Source: DBFJGL01 sp048394785 (GTDB lineage Bacteria; Bacillota; Clostridia; Christensenellales; CAG-917). Taken from it: a stretch of DNA of 40,198 nt. How positions within the stretch are numbered: the stretch's first letter is position 1; each line of letters begins with the position of its first letter. Made by a program: the position numbers and the translations under genes. The DNA lies in assembly GCA_048394785.1 (NCBI GenBank), contig DBFJGL010000045.1, forward strand, positions 1 to 40,198, in the 5' to 3' direction. Positions 1 through 7,175 of this stretch are shown here, in pieces. The notes under the pieces were generated by a model. It was given only the letters and a program-made list of their open reading frames with translations. It searched no databases and was not told the origin of the DNA.

Positions 1-140
1 CGGAGCTCATAGATCCGTTCAAGAAGTAAGAGGTTAGCGAACGCAAAAGGCGGACTAAGGGTAAGCGATTTCGCTAAGCTAATAACAGAGGGCTATGCCC
101 GAAAATTAAAAACCACCAGCTAGGCTGGTGGATTTTTATT
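1..140 (+). mobile_element. Right end of an IS200/IS605-type element (partial)
   Basis: A short reading frame ending at 29 is followed by small hairpins (AGCGATTTCGCT near 65-76, GGGCTATGCCC near 91-101) and a strong palindrome, CCACCAGCTAGGCTGGTGG (113-131), flanked by A and T runs. From general knowledge, IS200/IS605 elements end this way: the C-terminus of a Y1 transposase, a structured untranslated stretch, and a subterminal hairpin recognised by TnpA. The palindrome could also act as a terminator in either direction. The left part lies outside the window, so the assignment rests on architecture only. The exact right boundary, near 138-140, abuts the copy of the tRNA-Lys 3' end. Confidence 0.5.
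3..29 (+). CDS. C-terminal fragment of a probable IS200-type TnpA transposase (partial at window edge)
   Basis: Frame 3 reads ELIDPFKK and then a TAA stop at 27-29. Clostridial IS200-type Y1 transposases often end in a (K/E)xxDPF(K/T) motif followed by a few residues, and the downstream hairpins fit that reading. Only eight codons are visible, so the catalytic HUH and tyrosine motifs cannot be checked. It could equally be the end of an unrelated protein. Confidence 0.35.
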   Translation, partial: ELIDPFKK

Positions 141-315
141 GGTGACCCACCGGAGATTCGTAGGCAAGTCCAACGGACTGCCGTAATAGCGAACCGCCGT
201 TAAACGGGCAGAGGTGAGCGTCAGTCCGGATTTATCCGGAGTTCGCCTGCATAGCAGGGCGCGAAGCGCAAATCTCCGGTAAAAGAAAAACAGCACCTTA
301 TAGTGCTGTTTTCTT
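141..315 (-). repeat. Structured tandem unit A with tRNA-Lys 3' end and terminator copy
   Basis: The first 20 bases (141-160) are identical to the last 20 bases before the CCA end of the tRNA-Lys gene (561-580). The 132-bp core, 149-280, is bounded by a perfect 10-bp inverted repeat, ACCGGAGATT (149-158) and AATCTCCGGT (271-280). It contains five small hairpins: AGTCC/GGACT (167-179), CCGT/ACGG (197-207), TCCGGA/TCCGGA (225-240), CCTGC/GCAGG (246-258) and GCGC/GCGC (259-269). A copy of the tRNA operon terminator hairpin follows at 287-312. No ORF fits the unit. I do not recognise it as a known RNA family. Strand is given as that of the tRNA, on which the terminator copies make sense. Confidence 0.75.
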
Positions 316-487
316 GGTGACCCACCGGAGATTCGTAGGCAAGTCCAACGGACTGCCGTAATAGCGAACCGCCGTTAAACGGGCAGAGGTGAGCGTCAGT
401 CCGGATTTATCCGGAGTTCACCTGCGGAGCAGGGCGCAAAGCGCAAATCTCCGGTAAAAGAAAAACAGCACCTTATAGTGCTGTTTT
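316..487 (-). repeat. Structured tandem unit B (second copy)
   Basis: This is unit A repeated at a period of 175 bp. The 132-bp cores (149-280 and 324-455) differ at four positions only: 245/420, 251/426, 252/427 and 263/438. Three of these fall in hairpin loops and one in a linker, so every predicted stem is intact. A terminator hairpin copy lies at 462-487. From 281 to 335 the unit junction is identical over 55 nt to 526-580, the real tRNA-Lys 3' end plus its terminator. After 487 the sequence diverges to a 35-nt spacer before the true terminator. Confidence 0.75.
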
Positions 488-521
488 ATCGATAATAATT
501 CGAGAGATACCGGTGTGTCGA

Positions 522-557
522 TAAAAAAAGAAAAACAGCACCTTATAGTGCTGTTTT
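522..557 (-). terminator. Rho-independent terminator of the tRNA operon
   Basis: A perfect 10-bp stem, AAAACAGCAC (532-541) and GTGCTGTTTT (548-557), with a 6-nt loop is followed on the minus strand by a T-rich tract (535 down to 522). It lies 3 nt beyond the CCA end of tRNA-Lys. The same hairpin recurs at 287-312 and 462-487. Confidence 0.9.
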
Positions 558-559
558 CT

Positions 560-635
560 TGGTGACCCACCGGAGATTCGAACTCCGGACCATCGCATTA
601 AAAGTGCGGTGCTCTACCTGCTGAGCTAGTGAGTC
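560..635 (-). tRNA. tRNA-Lys (TTT)
   Basis: The minus strand folds as a complete cloverleaf, with acceptor GACTCAC/GTGGGTC, anticodon loop CTTTTAA (anticodon TTT), T-arm CGGAG-TTCGAAT-CTCCG, discriminator A and an encoded CCA. It is the last gene of the five-tRNA operon. Its 3' 20 nt, starting inside the T loop, are duplicated at 141-160 and 316-335, which is the segment many integrases use as an attachment site. Confidence 0.97.
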
Positions 636-638
636 GAG

Positions 639-713
639 TGGCAGGGGTAGCAGGATTTGAACCTACGAATGCCAGAATCAAAATCTGGTGCCTTACCGCT
701 TGGCGATACCCCT
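639..713 (-). tRNA. tRNA-Gln (TTG)
   Basis: Complete cloverleaf with acceptor AGGGGTA/TACCCCT, anticodon TTG, T loop TTCGAAT, discriminator G and an encoded CCA. It lies 3 nt upstream of tRNA-Lys in the direction of transcription. Confidence 0.96.
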
Positions 714-725
714 TTATAGGGGATA

Positions 726-803
726 TGGGGTGAGTAGAGGGATTCGAACCCTCGACCTCCAGGGCCACAACCTGGCGCGCTAACCAACTGCGCCATACCC
801 ACC
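726..803 (-). tRNA. tRNA-His (GTG)
   Basis: Complete cloverleaf with anticodon GTG. The acceptor GTGGGTA pairs with TACTCAC. An encoded G at position -1 (803) faces discriminator C73, the identity element of tRNA-His. CCA is encoded. Confidence 0.97.
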
Positions 804-807
804 GTGA

Positions 808-884
808 TGGCGAGCCTGAAGAGATTCGAACTCCCGACACACGGCTTAGAAGGCCGTTGCTCTATCCTGCTGAGCTACAGGCTC
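808..884 (-). tRNA. tRNA-Arg (TCT)
   Basis: Complete cloverleaf with acceptor GAGCCTG/CAGGCTC, anticodon loop CTTCTAA (anticodon TCT), T loop TTCGAAT, discriminator G and an encoded CCA. It reads AGA/AGG codons. Confidence 0.97.
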
Positions 885-888
885 AAAT

Positions 889-962
<74 letters not shown>

Positions 963-990
963 GTACAATCTGTAAAATCGACGCTTAAAA

Positions 991-1019
991 AGCTTATCAC
1001 AAGTAAACGAGAGTGTCAA
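991..1019 (-). promoter_or_regulatory. SigA-type promoter of the tRNA operon
   Basis: On the minus strand a perfect -35 TTGACA (1014-1019) is followed after 17 nt by TAAGCT (991-996). Transcription should start near 985, about 22 nt before mature tRNA-Gly. It sits just past the stop codon of the yfcE-like gene. Confidence 0.75.
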
Positions 1020-1024
1020 CGATT

Positions 1025-1492
1025 TCAGGCAAGATTTACTATTTTTGCAAGGAATTTTCCGTTGGTGACGGTTGCGAAGCAATAAGACTGCTTTCCGCCG
1101 GCGGGCGAGGCTATGGAACCGGGGCACACAAACGTGATATTATCGACGCGGTCTATTTCTGCAAAATGCGTATGACCGAAGAAAACGACGGTGCATTCGA
1201 GTTCCTTCGCGCGCATAAGCAGATTGGTAAGATCGCGTTTTACGTGGTATTTATCGCCGTGCGTGAGCAGAATGCGCACGCCTTCGATTTCTACGATTTC
1301 CTCCTCGGGCAGTACGGTGGAATCGCAGTTGCCGGACACTCCGTGAAAGCCGCTGTGGAAAACGAGATTGCCGAGTGCCGCGCTGCCGTCGCCGAGGAAG
1401 AAAACGTAATCGCTCTCCTCGATGACGTCCTCCAATCTTTGCGGAAGGGAGTTGTTGTGAGAATCGGAAAATGCAACGATGGTTTTAGTCAT
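1025..1492 (-). CDS. YfcE/MJ0936-family metallophosphoesterase
   Basis: A cytosolic metal-dependent phosphodiesterase of 155 aa, the usual length for this family. The calcineurin-like metal-binding motifs are all present and in order: SDSH (9-12), GD (34-35), GNCD (54-57), HGD (78-80) and GHTH (106-109). The natural substrate is unsettled for most members, which hydrolyse model phosphodiesters. Its ATG overlaps the end of rdgB by 8 nt, so the two are probably translationally coupled. The same rdgB-phosphodiesterase pair occurs in Bacillus (ysnA-ysnB). No terminator is visible before the tRNA promoter that follows. Confidence 0.92.
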   Translation of the reverse strand: MTKTIVAFSDSHNNSLPQRLEDVIEESDYVFFLGDGSAALGNLVFHSGFHGVSGNCDSTVLPEEEIVEIEGVRILLTHGDKYHVKRDLTNLLMRAKELECTVVFFGHTHFAEIDRVDNITFVCPGSIASPAGGKQSYCFATVTNGKFLAKIVNLA

Positions 1493-2075
1493 TATTCTTA
1501 CCGTCGAGCAGTCGGAGCATAGCTCTCAACGCCCGTCCTCTGTGACTTACGGAATTTTTTTCTTCGGGAGAAGCCTCCGCGAAGGTTTTGTTTAATTCAG
1601 AGGAGAAGAACAGGGGGTCGTATCCGAAACCGCCGCCGCCCCTTTCTTCGAACAGAATTTCGCCGTCTACGCGGCCTTCGGCTGTACGTATATCGCCGTC
1701 GGGCATTACGAGCGCGATGACCGAGCAGAAATGAGCAGAACGGGGCAGGCCTTGAAGGTTTTTCAAAAGGAGCGCGTTATTCTTTTTATCGTCGTGTTCC
1801 TCGCCCGCATAACGCGCCGAATATACGCCCGGCGCGCCGCCGAGCGCGTCGACCATAAGTCCGCTGTCGTCAGCGAGCGACGGCATTCCCGTAAGCTTGC
1901 AGACCGTTTCAGCCTTTATGACGGCGTTTTCCGCGAGAGTTTCGCCCGTTTCCTCAATTTCGATATTTATTCCCAATTCGTCGAGAGAATAAAGCCCTTC
2001 GGGGAAAAATTCTCCCAGCACGGCTTTTATTTCCTTGACTTTGTTCGGATTATTCGTAGCGATTGCGAGTTTCAT
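1485..2075 (-). CDS. rdgB: XTP/dITP pyrophosphatase (RdgB/HAM1 family)
   Basis: A house-cleaning nucleotidase that converts non-canonical dITP, XTP and ITP to monophosphates and pyrophosphate, keeping deaminated purines out of DNA and RNA. At 196 aa it has the normal length. Visible family motifs are the N-terminal TNNPNK (7-12), ADDSGL (68-73), GFGYDPLF (149-156) and SHRGRAL (177-183). The start ATG overlaps the stop of the upstream transporter gene as TGATG, which points to coupled translation. The 3' end overlaps the phosphodiesterase gene by 8 nt. Confidence 0.96.
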   Translation of the reverse strand: MKLAIATNNPNKVKEIKAVLGEFFPEGLYSLDELGINIEIEETGETLAENAVIKAETVCKLTGMPSLADDSGLMVDALGGAPGVYSARYAGEEHDDKKNNALLLKNLQGLPRSAHFCSVIALVMPDGDIRTAEGRVDGEILFEERGGGGFGYDPLFFSSELNKTFAEASPEEKNSVSHRGRALRAMLRLLDGKNND

Positions 2076-3787
2076 CAGTCAATCTCACCTCTTTTGCGCT
2101 TGTGTTCGTTATCGCGATGAGCGTTTATGGACTTACCGACGTTGATGAAGTGGTCGGCAACGCGCTCGGCATTGGACGTAAGCGACAGATACTGTGCGCC
2201 GACGTCGGGAGAGCAGTCGCCGTTGTCCAATCTGCGAATGTGGCTGTCGGACATATCCTCGGTCACGGAGTCCACTATTTCTTCGAGGTCGAGAGCCTCT
2301 TTGAGCGAGCGGAAATCGTCGTTCACGTATGCGCGCATAACCTTATCGTACAGCGAATTTATCAAATCTTTCAGGTTGTAGATTTCCTGCACGGCGTCCT
2401 CCGAGAAGTGCTTGTCCTCCTGTTTGAGTTTATCGGCGTACTCCATTATATTCTCCGCGTAGTCGCCGATACGTTCCAAATCGCTGACGGAGTGGAACGC
2501 GGTGGAAAGATAAATATTATCGTGTTCGGACAACTCCTCTTTGGACAGCGACACCATAAAGCGCACGATTTCGCGGTTCAGGTAGTTGAGCTCCGTTTCG
2601 TCCTTGCGGAACTTATCTCTGCCCGCAAAGTCCATCGTGCAGATAGTATCGAGAGATAGGTTGAAGTTTCTGAGGGCGATTTCCGCCATATTGACGATTT
2701 CCTTTTTCGCCTGCTCGATAGCAATCGGAGGAGTGGAGAGGAAGTGCTGTTCGATAAAGAAAAGGTGGGGTTCGTCGGGGTTGGGCTTCTGCTTTTTGTC
2801 GGGCAGGATTTTGGTGACGAGTTTGACGAGAAGATTGGTAAAGGGCAGTACGATTATGACGGTGCAGACGTTGAACACGGTGTGCAGCATAGCAAGCTGA
2901 GTTTCGGGCACGCCGGGGAAAACCTTTTGAAGAATACTTGCGAAAGTCACTCCGCTTCCGGGCACGGCGCGCATAATCGCGTCTATAATCATAAATATGA
3001 CCACGCCGACGACGTTGAAAATGAGGTGAATGAGCGCGGTGCGTTTTGCGTTTGTGGAACTGCCAATACCGGCAATCATAGCCGTTATACAGGTACCGAT
3101 GTTACTGCCGAGCGTGATATATATGCCTTGGTCGAGGGTTATAAGCCCCGTAGCGAGCATGGTTATTGCGATACCCGTCATAACCGACGAACTCTGAATG
3201 AGCGCGGTAAACGCCATACCGATGATGACGAGCAGGGTAGGATTGGTGATGGACGCCATAAAGGTTCTGAAAACTTCAAGTTCCTTAAAGGAGTCCATCG
3301 CTCCGCTCATAAGGTCAAGACCTATGAACAGAAGACCGAAAGCGGTAATAAGACCGGCAATGTTCTGTACCTTGTCCTTTTTGGCAAACAGCATAATGAA
3401 CGCGCCGATACCGGTGAACGCCGAGAAAATCACGGTGGTGGAAATGGTATCGCCGAGCATACCGAGAGCCACAATCTGACCTGTTATGGTGGTTCCGATA
3501 TTCGCGCCGTAGATGATGGTGGCGGCTTGCGTAAGCGACATAAGTCCCGCGTTTACGAAGCCGATGACCATAACGCTCGTCGCGGACGAACTTTGAATAG
3601 CCATCGTCGTGACGGTACCGATGCCCACGCCGAGAAGTTTGCTTTTAGAGGTTTTGGCAAACAGGGTTTTCAGCTTGTCGCCCGAGAGAAGTTCAAGCTG
3701 GGTGCTGAGCATTTTGAGGGCGAGGAGGAATACTCCGACGCCTGCCAAAAGCGTTAAAATTGCGGTTGCGATGTCTGCTGCTGTCAT
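2075..3787 (-). CDS. Na/Pi cotransporter family protein with C-terminal PhoU-like domain
   Basis: A 570-aa integral membrane protein of the NptA/YjbB type. The inverted-repeat transport core carries two QSSS motifs (65-68 and 198-201), each followed by a GxNIGT motif (94-99 and near 228), the signature of type II sodium-phosphate cotransporters. Hydrophobic segments cover about residues 5-320. From about 350 onward the protein is soluble and helical, resembling PhoU. The likely substrate is phosphate, imported or exported with sodium. It starts 1 nt after the SIS gene and shares TGATG with rdgB. No Pho-box regulation is visible. Confidence 0.9.
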   Translation of the reverse strand: MTAADIATAILTLLAGVGVFLLALKMLSTQLELLSGDKLKTLFAKTSKSKLLGVGIGTVTTMAIQSSSATSVMVIGFVNAGLMSLTQAATIIYGANIGTTITGQIVALGMLGDTISTTVIFSAFTGIGAFIMLFAKKDKVQNIAGLITAFGLLFIGLDLMSGAMDSFKELEVFRTFMASITNPTLLVIIGMAFTALIQSSSVMTGIAITMLATGLITLDQGIYITLGSNIGTCITAMIAGIGSSTNAKRTALIHLIFNVVGVVIFMIIDAIMRAVPGSGVTFASILQKVFPGVPETQLAMLHTVFNVCTVIIVLPFTNLLVKLVTKILPDKKQKPNPDEPHLFFIEQHFLSTPPIAIEQAKKEIVNMAEIALRNFNLSLDTICTMDFAGRDKFRKDETELNYLNREIVRFMVSLSKEELSEHDNIYLSTAFHSVSDLERIGDYAENIMEYADKLKQEDKHFSEDAVQEIYNLKDLINSLYDKVMRAYVNDDFRSLKEALDLEEIVDSVTEDMSDSHIRRLDNGDCSPDVGAQYLSLTSNAERVADHFINVGKSINAHRDNEHKRKRGEID

Positions 3788-3788
3788 A

Positions 3789-4805
3789 CTAATAAGTGAT
3801 GGTTACCTTTTCGAGCCGCCGCGGAGAGTCGGGGTTCAGCCCTTTTTTCACGCACAACGCCTCTACGAATTGCTGGATTTTCACGGTGCAGGCAAACGGA
3901 GCTTCTTCCTCGTCGAGGCGGGGGAGCGACAGAACGCAGTCCGCCGTCGGATAAAGAGGCTCGTTGTCCGTGATAACTACAAGATATGCGCCCATAGACT
4001 TCAAGTTTTCCGCGGCGCATAAAAAATCCTCCGTCGCTTTGCCCGACGGCGCGACGAGCACCGCAAGGTCGCCTTCCGACACAATCGCCTGCGGACCGTG
4101 ACGGAATTCGTTGACAGAGGAAGTATAGGTGTAAAGATAACAGGTTTCGGAGAGTTTGAGCGCGCATTCCCTTGCGACGGGTTCGCAGTATCCTCGCGAC
4201 AGGCATACCGCCCTTTGCGCCGATATTGCGCGTTCACTTACCGAAACAGGGGTTTTAAGTGCCGATTCGACCGCCTCGATAATTGCGCCCACGTTTCTTC
4301 GTTTCTTGCGCAACGCGTCCGATAACGCGTATAGCGCGGCAACCTCGCCCGTAAAAGTTTTGGTTGCGGCAACGGCTTTTTCTTCGCCTGCGGCTATGTC
4401 GAGCACAAAATCGGCGATATTCGCAAGAGGACTCGTTGCGTCGTTTGTCACCGCGACGGTAATCGCTCCCGAAGCCTTTGCGGAGCGCGCAAGCTTGACG
4501 GTGTCCGCGCTTTTTCCCGACTGCGACACTATTATGTACGCCGCGTCCGATAAATCGCGTTTTGTATCGTAAAGGGTGATGACTGACGGAAAATCGACTG
4601 CGGTGACGAAAGATGAGGTCGTATCGAGTAAAAATTTGAAAACGAGAGCGGCGTTAAGCGAACTGCCGCGCGCAGCGACTATTACCCGCGATATGCGCCG
4701 TTCGGTAAACAGACGTGCGGCTTGCTGCGAAATCGAAATGCTGCCGTCATACGCCGCGCGTATAACGGACGCAGCCTGATTAAGCTCCTCCGACATTCTC
4801 GTCAT
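3789..4805 (-). CDS. SIS-domain sugar-phosphate protein (GlmS isomerase-domain-like)
   Basis: A 338-aa protein with two sugar-isomerase (SIS) folds and no N-terminal glutaminase domain. Key features match the isomerase half of GlmS: ARGSS (45-49), SQSGKSADT (94-102), the ATKTF segment (147-151), NEFRHGP (232-238) and the C-terminal NPDSPR (324-329) with conserved Lys. Likely activity is isomerisation or deamination of an amino-sugar or glycated-amine phosphate; the substrate cannot be read from sequence. The start is fixed by GGAGGT placed 5 nt upstream. It is the first gene of an operon with the transporter, rdgB and the phosphodiesterase. Confidence 0.85.
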   Translation of the reverse strand: MTRMSEELNQAASVIRAAYDGSISISQQAARLFTERRISRVIVAARGSSLNAALVFKFLLDTTSSFVTAVDFPSVITLYDTKRDLSDAAYIIVSQSGKSADTVKLARSAKASGAITVAVTNDATSPLANIADFVLDIAAGEEKAVAATKTFTGEVAALYALSDALRKKRRNVGAIIEAVESALKTPVSVSERAISAQRAVCLSRGYCEPVARECALKLSETCYLYTYTSSVNEFRHGPQAIVSEGDLAVLVAPSGKATEDFLCAAENLKSMGAYLVVITDNEPLYPTADCVLSLPRLDEEEAPFACTVKIQQFVEALCVKKGLNPDSPRRLEKVTITY

Positions 4806-4822
4806 AAATACCTCCGAGCATA

Positions 4823-4851
4823 ATTATAACGACAAAGCCCGACGGTGTAAA
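4823..4851 (-). promoter_or_regulatory. SigA-type promoter of the SIS-transporter-rdgB operon
   Basis: Minus strand: -35 TTTACA (4846-4851), a 17-nt spacer and a consensus -10 TATAAT (4823-4828). The predicted start lies about 11 nt upstream of the ATG at 4805, just long enough for the GGAGGT ribosome-binding site. Confidence 0.8.
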
Positions 4852-4873
4852 CCGTTTGAGGGTAAATGGGAAA

Positions 4874-6094
4874 TTATCTTTTGAATGGGACAAAACCGTC
4901 CTCGTCGTGCAGGTTTACGGCGAGGTCGTTGTTTAACAGCACTCCGCGCTTGACGGAGTTATATCCGTACTTTTCGCGTATGGCGTCTATGGATTTTTCG
5001 AGATTATCCTCTTTTTCTCCGTCGTCGAACAGCGATAGCTGAGAGGTATATTTATCCTCCAAACGTATCGCCGCGACGGTTACGGCGCGCAGAGGACGGT
5101 CGAAAGAATGCAGTGCGAGCAGAATTTCCATTGCTTTCACCGCTATATCGGCGGCGTTCGAGGTGGGATAAGACAGGGGAGCCTGCTTTGCGACGGTTTG
5201 CAAATCGGGGGTTTTAATGCTGACGGCAACGCCGTTTGCCGCGACCGAAAATTTGCGCATACGCATTGCAATAAGCTCGCAAAGCGCGTACACCACGACT
5301 TTTGCTTCCTTCGGATTTTCGATGTTGCGAGGGGTAGTGGTGCCGTTTGACACGCTTTTCGGGACGCGGTTGTCGTAATATAATTTGACTTCTTCCTTGT
5401 CAAGCCCTGCGGCGGCGTTAATCATCGCTCCGCCGATTTTACCGAACTTGGCTTCCAGCAGATTATAGTCGGCGTTTGCGAGGTCGCGTATGGATTTTAT
5501 GTTCAAATCACGAAGCTTATTTGCGGTTTTTTTGCCAATCATAATGAGTTCGGACGGAGGCAGAGAACCGACCTTTTCCATATAATTTTCGCGGGTGAGC
5601 ACGGTTGTCGCGTCGGGTTTTTTGAGGTCGCTGCCGAGTTTAGCCAATATTTTGGTAAAGGAAACGCCCACCGAGATGGTAAGTCCCGTTTTTCGTTTGA
5701 CTTCTTCGCGCAGTTTGTCGGCAATCTCCTCGCCCGAGCCGAACAGGTGTCTGCAACCGGTAACGTCCAGCCAGCACTCGTCGATGCCGAAACTCTCCAC
5801 GCGGTCGGTATAGCCCGTGTATATCTCGAAAACCTGTTTTGAATAAGCTACGTAGTCCTCGAAACGGGGCGGCACGAGCACCATATTCGGACATTTTCTC
5901 AACGCCTGCCATATGGGTTCGCCCGTCTGCACGCCGCATTGCTTGGCAATCTGATTTTTGGCAAGAATAATACCGTGGCGCATTTTCGGGTTGCCCGAAA
6001 CCGCCAGAGGCAGTCCGTCGTATTCGGGGTGATGCAGTTGTTCGACGGACGCGTAAAAATTGTTCAGGTCGCAGTGCAGTATCGTTCTTTCCAT
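4874..6094 (-). CDS. dinB: Y-family DNA polymerase (DinB / Pol IV type)
   Basis: A translesion polymerase of 406 aa. The catalytic acidic residues are visible: D9 in ILHCDLNNFYASVE and D105-E106 in SFGIDE. A helix-hairpin-helix thumb follows around 175-230 and a little-finger domain after that. The frame stays open up to 6184, but homology begins at MERTILHCD, so I start at 6094. No ribosome-binding site precedes that ATG. Instead a promoter lies immediately upstream, suggesting a leaderless transcript (see findings). No GAAC-N4-GTTC SOS box is visible between dinB and galE. Confidence 0.93.
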   Translation of the reverse strand: MERTILHCDLNNFYASVEQLHHPEYDGLPLAVSGNPKMRHGIILAKNQIAKQCGVQTGEPIWQALRKCPNMVLVPPRFEDYVAYSKQVFEIYTGYTDRVESFGIDECWLDVTGCRHLFGSGEEIADKLREEVKRKTGLTISVGVSFTKILAKLGSDLKKPDATTVLTRENYMEKVGSLPPSELIMIGKKTANKLRDLNIKSIRDLANADYNLLEAKFGKIGGAMINAAAGLDKEEVKLYYDNRVPKSVSNGTTTPRNIENPKEAKVVVYALCELIAMRMRKFSVAANGVAVSIKTPDLQTVAKQAPLSYPTSNAADIAVKAMEILLALHSFDRPLRAVTVAAIRLEDKYTSQLSLFDDGEKEDNLEKSIDAIREKYGYNSVKRGVLLNNDLAVNLHDEDGFVPFKR

Positions 6095-6100
6095 AGCCTT

Positions 6101-6129
6101 ATTATACACAAAATTGTATTGCAAAACAA
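6101..6129 (-). promoter_or_regulatory. dinB promoter
   Basis: Minus strand: -35 TTGTTT (6124-6129), a 17-nt spacer and a consensus -10 TATAAT (6101-6106). Only 6 nt separate the -10 from the dinB ATG. Its -35 shares one base with the -35 of the divergent galE promoter. Confidence 0.75.
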
Positions 6130-6147
6130 CAGCGGTTGGACTATAAT
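6119..6147 (+). promoter_or_regulatory. galE promoter
   Basis: -35 TTGCAA (6119-6124), a 17-nt spacer and -10 TATAAT (6142-6147). An A/T-rich leader follows with a strong AAAGGAGA ribosome-binding site (about 6172-6179), 6 nt before the galE ATG. Confidence 0.8.
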
Positions 6148-6185
6148 ATATACAACATATATTTATATTGTAAAGGAGATTCAAT

Positions 6186-7175
6186 ATGATACTTGTGACG
6201 GGCGGCGCAGGCTACATAGGTTCGCATACCGTAAGAGAGCTCGTATCGCGGGGAAGAGACGTCATCGTATATGACAATCTTGTCACGGGACACAGAAAAG
6301 CAATAGAGGGAATTACTCTCGTGGAGGGCGACATTTTCGACGTCGACCTTTTGAGAAAAACCATACGCGAATACGGCGTAACGTCCGTTATTCACTTTGC
6401 GGCGTACTCGCTTGTGGGCGAGAGTATGTCAAACCCTGCAAAATATTATCGCAACAACGTCGCGGGCACGCTGTCTTTGCTTGACGCAATGCTCGCAGAG
6501 GGCGTCAAATATCTCGTATTTTCCTCGTCGGCGGCAACCTACGGCGATTGCGGCGACGGTCTTATCACCGAACGGAGCCCTCAACGTCCCACGTCGGTTT
6601 ACGGTCAGACAAAGCTTATGATGGAGCAGTTTATGCAGGACTACGACAAGGCGTACGGTATGAAATATATCGCCCTTCGTTATTTCAACGCCGCAGGCGC
6701 GCACGATAACGGAGATATAGGCGAAGATCACAGCCCCGAGAGCCATCTCATTCCCATCATAATGCAAGCGGCCAATAAAAAGCGCGACCACATAGGCATT
6801 TTCGGCGACGATTATCCCACGTTCGACGGCACTTGCATACGCGATTACATTCACATCACCGACCTTGCCGACGCGCATATCCGCGCGCTCGATTATCTTG
6901 AAGGGGGCGGCGAATCGACGTATTACAACCTCGGCAACGGCAACGGTTTTTCCGTCAAAGAGGTCATCGACACCGTGGAAAGAGTCACGGGCATAGACAT
7001 CAAAAGAGAGGTCGAACCGCGCCGTGCGGGCGACCCGGCAGTGCTTGTCGCTTCAAGCGAAAAAATAAGAAAGGAGTTGGGTTGGAATCCGCGCTACGAC
7101 AGCCTCGAAAAGATAGTCGCCTCCGCTTGGAAGTGGCATCAGGGGCATCCCGATGGATACTGCGACCGCAAATGA
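6186..7175 (+). CDS. galE: UDP-glucose 4-epimerase
   Basis: An extended short-chain dehydrogenase of 329 aa that interconverts UDP-glucose and UDP-galactose with bound NAD. The Rossmann motif GGAGYIGSH (6-14), the serine-rich SSSAATYG (113-120) and the catalytic Y139-xxx-K143 pair (SVYGQTK) are present. It overlaps galU by ATGA. The pairing suggests a small operon supplying UDP-glucose and UDP-galactose for envelope glycans or glycolipids. Confidence 0.96.
   Translation: MILVTGGAGYIGSHTVRELVSRGRDVIVYDNLVTGHRKAIEGITLVEGDIFDVDLLRKTIREYGVTSVIHFAAYSLVGESMSNPAKYYRNNVAGTLSLLDAMLAEGVKYLVFSSSAATYGDCGDGLITERSPQRPTSVYGQTKLMMEQFMQDYDKAYGMKYIALRYFNAAGAHDNGDIGEDHSPESHLIPIIMQAANKKRDHIGIFGDDYPTFDGTCIRDYIHITDLADAHIRALDYLEGGGESTYYNLGNGNGFSVKEVIDTVERVTGIDIKREVEPRRAGDPAVLVASSEKIRKELGWNPRYDSLEKIVASAWKWHQGHPDGYCDRK

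Noticed and set aside
141..487. CRISPR array
   Set aside because: Only two repeats of 175 bp with no spacers of uniform length and no cas genes; the repeats include tRNA and terminator sequence.
6095..6184. Longer DinB start at 6184
   Set aside because: The extra 30 residues show no family similarity and would lie across both divergent promoters.
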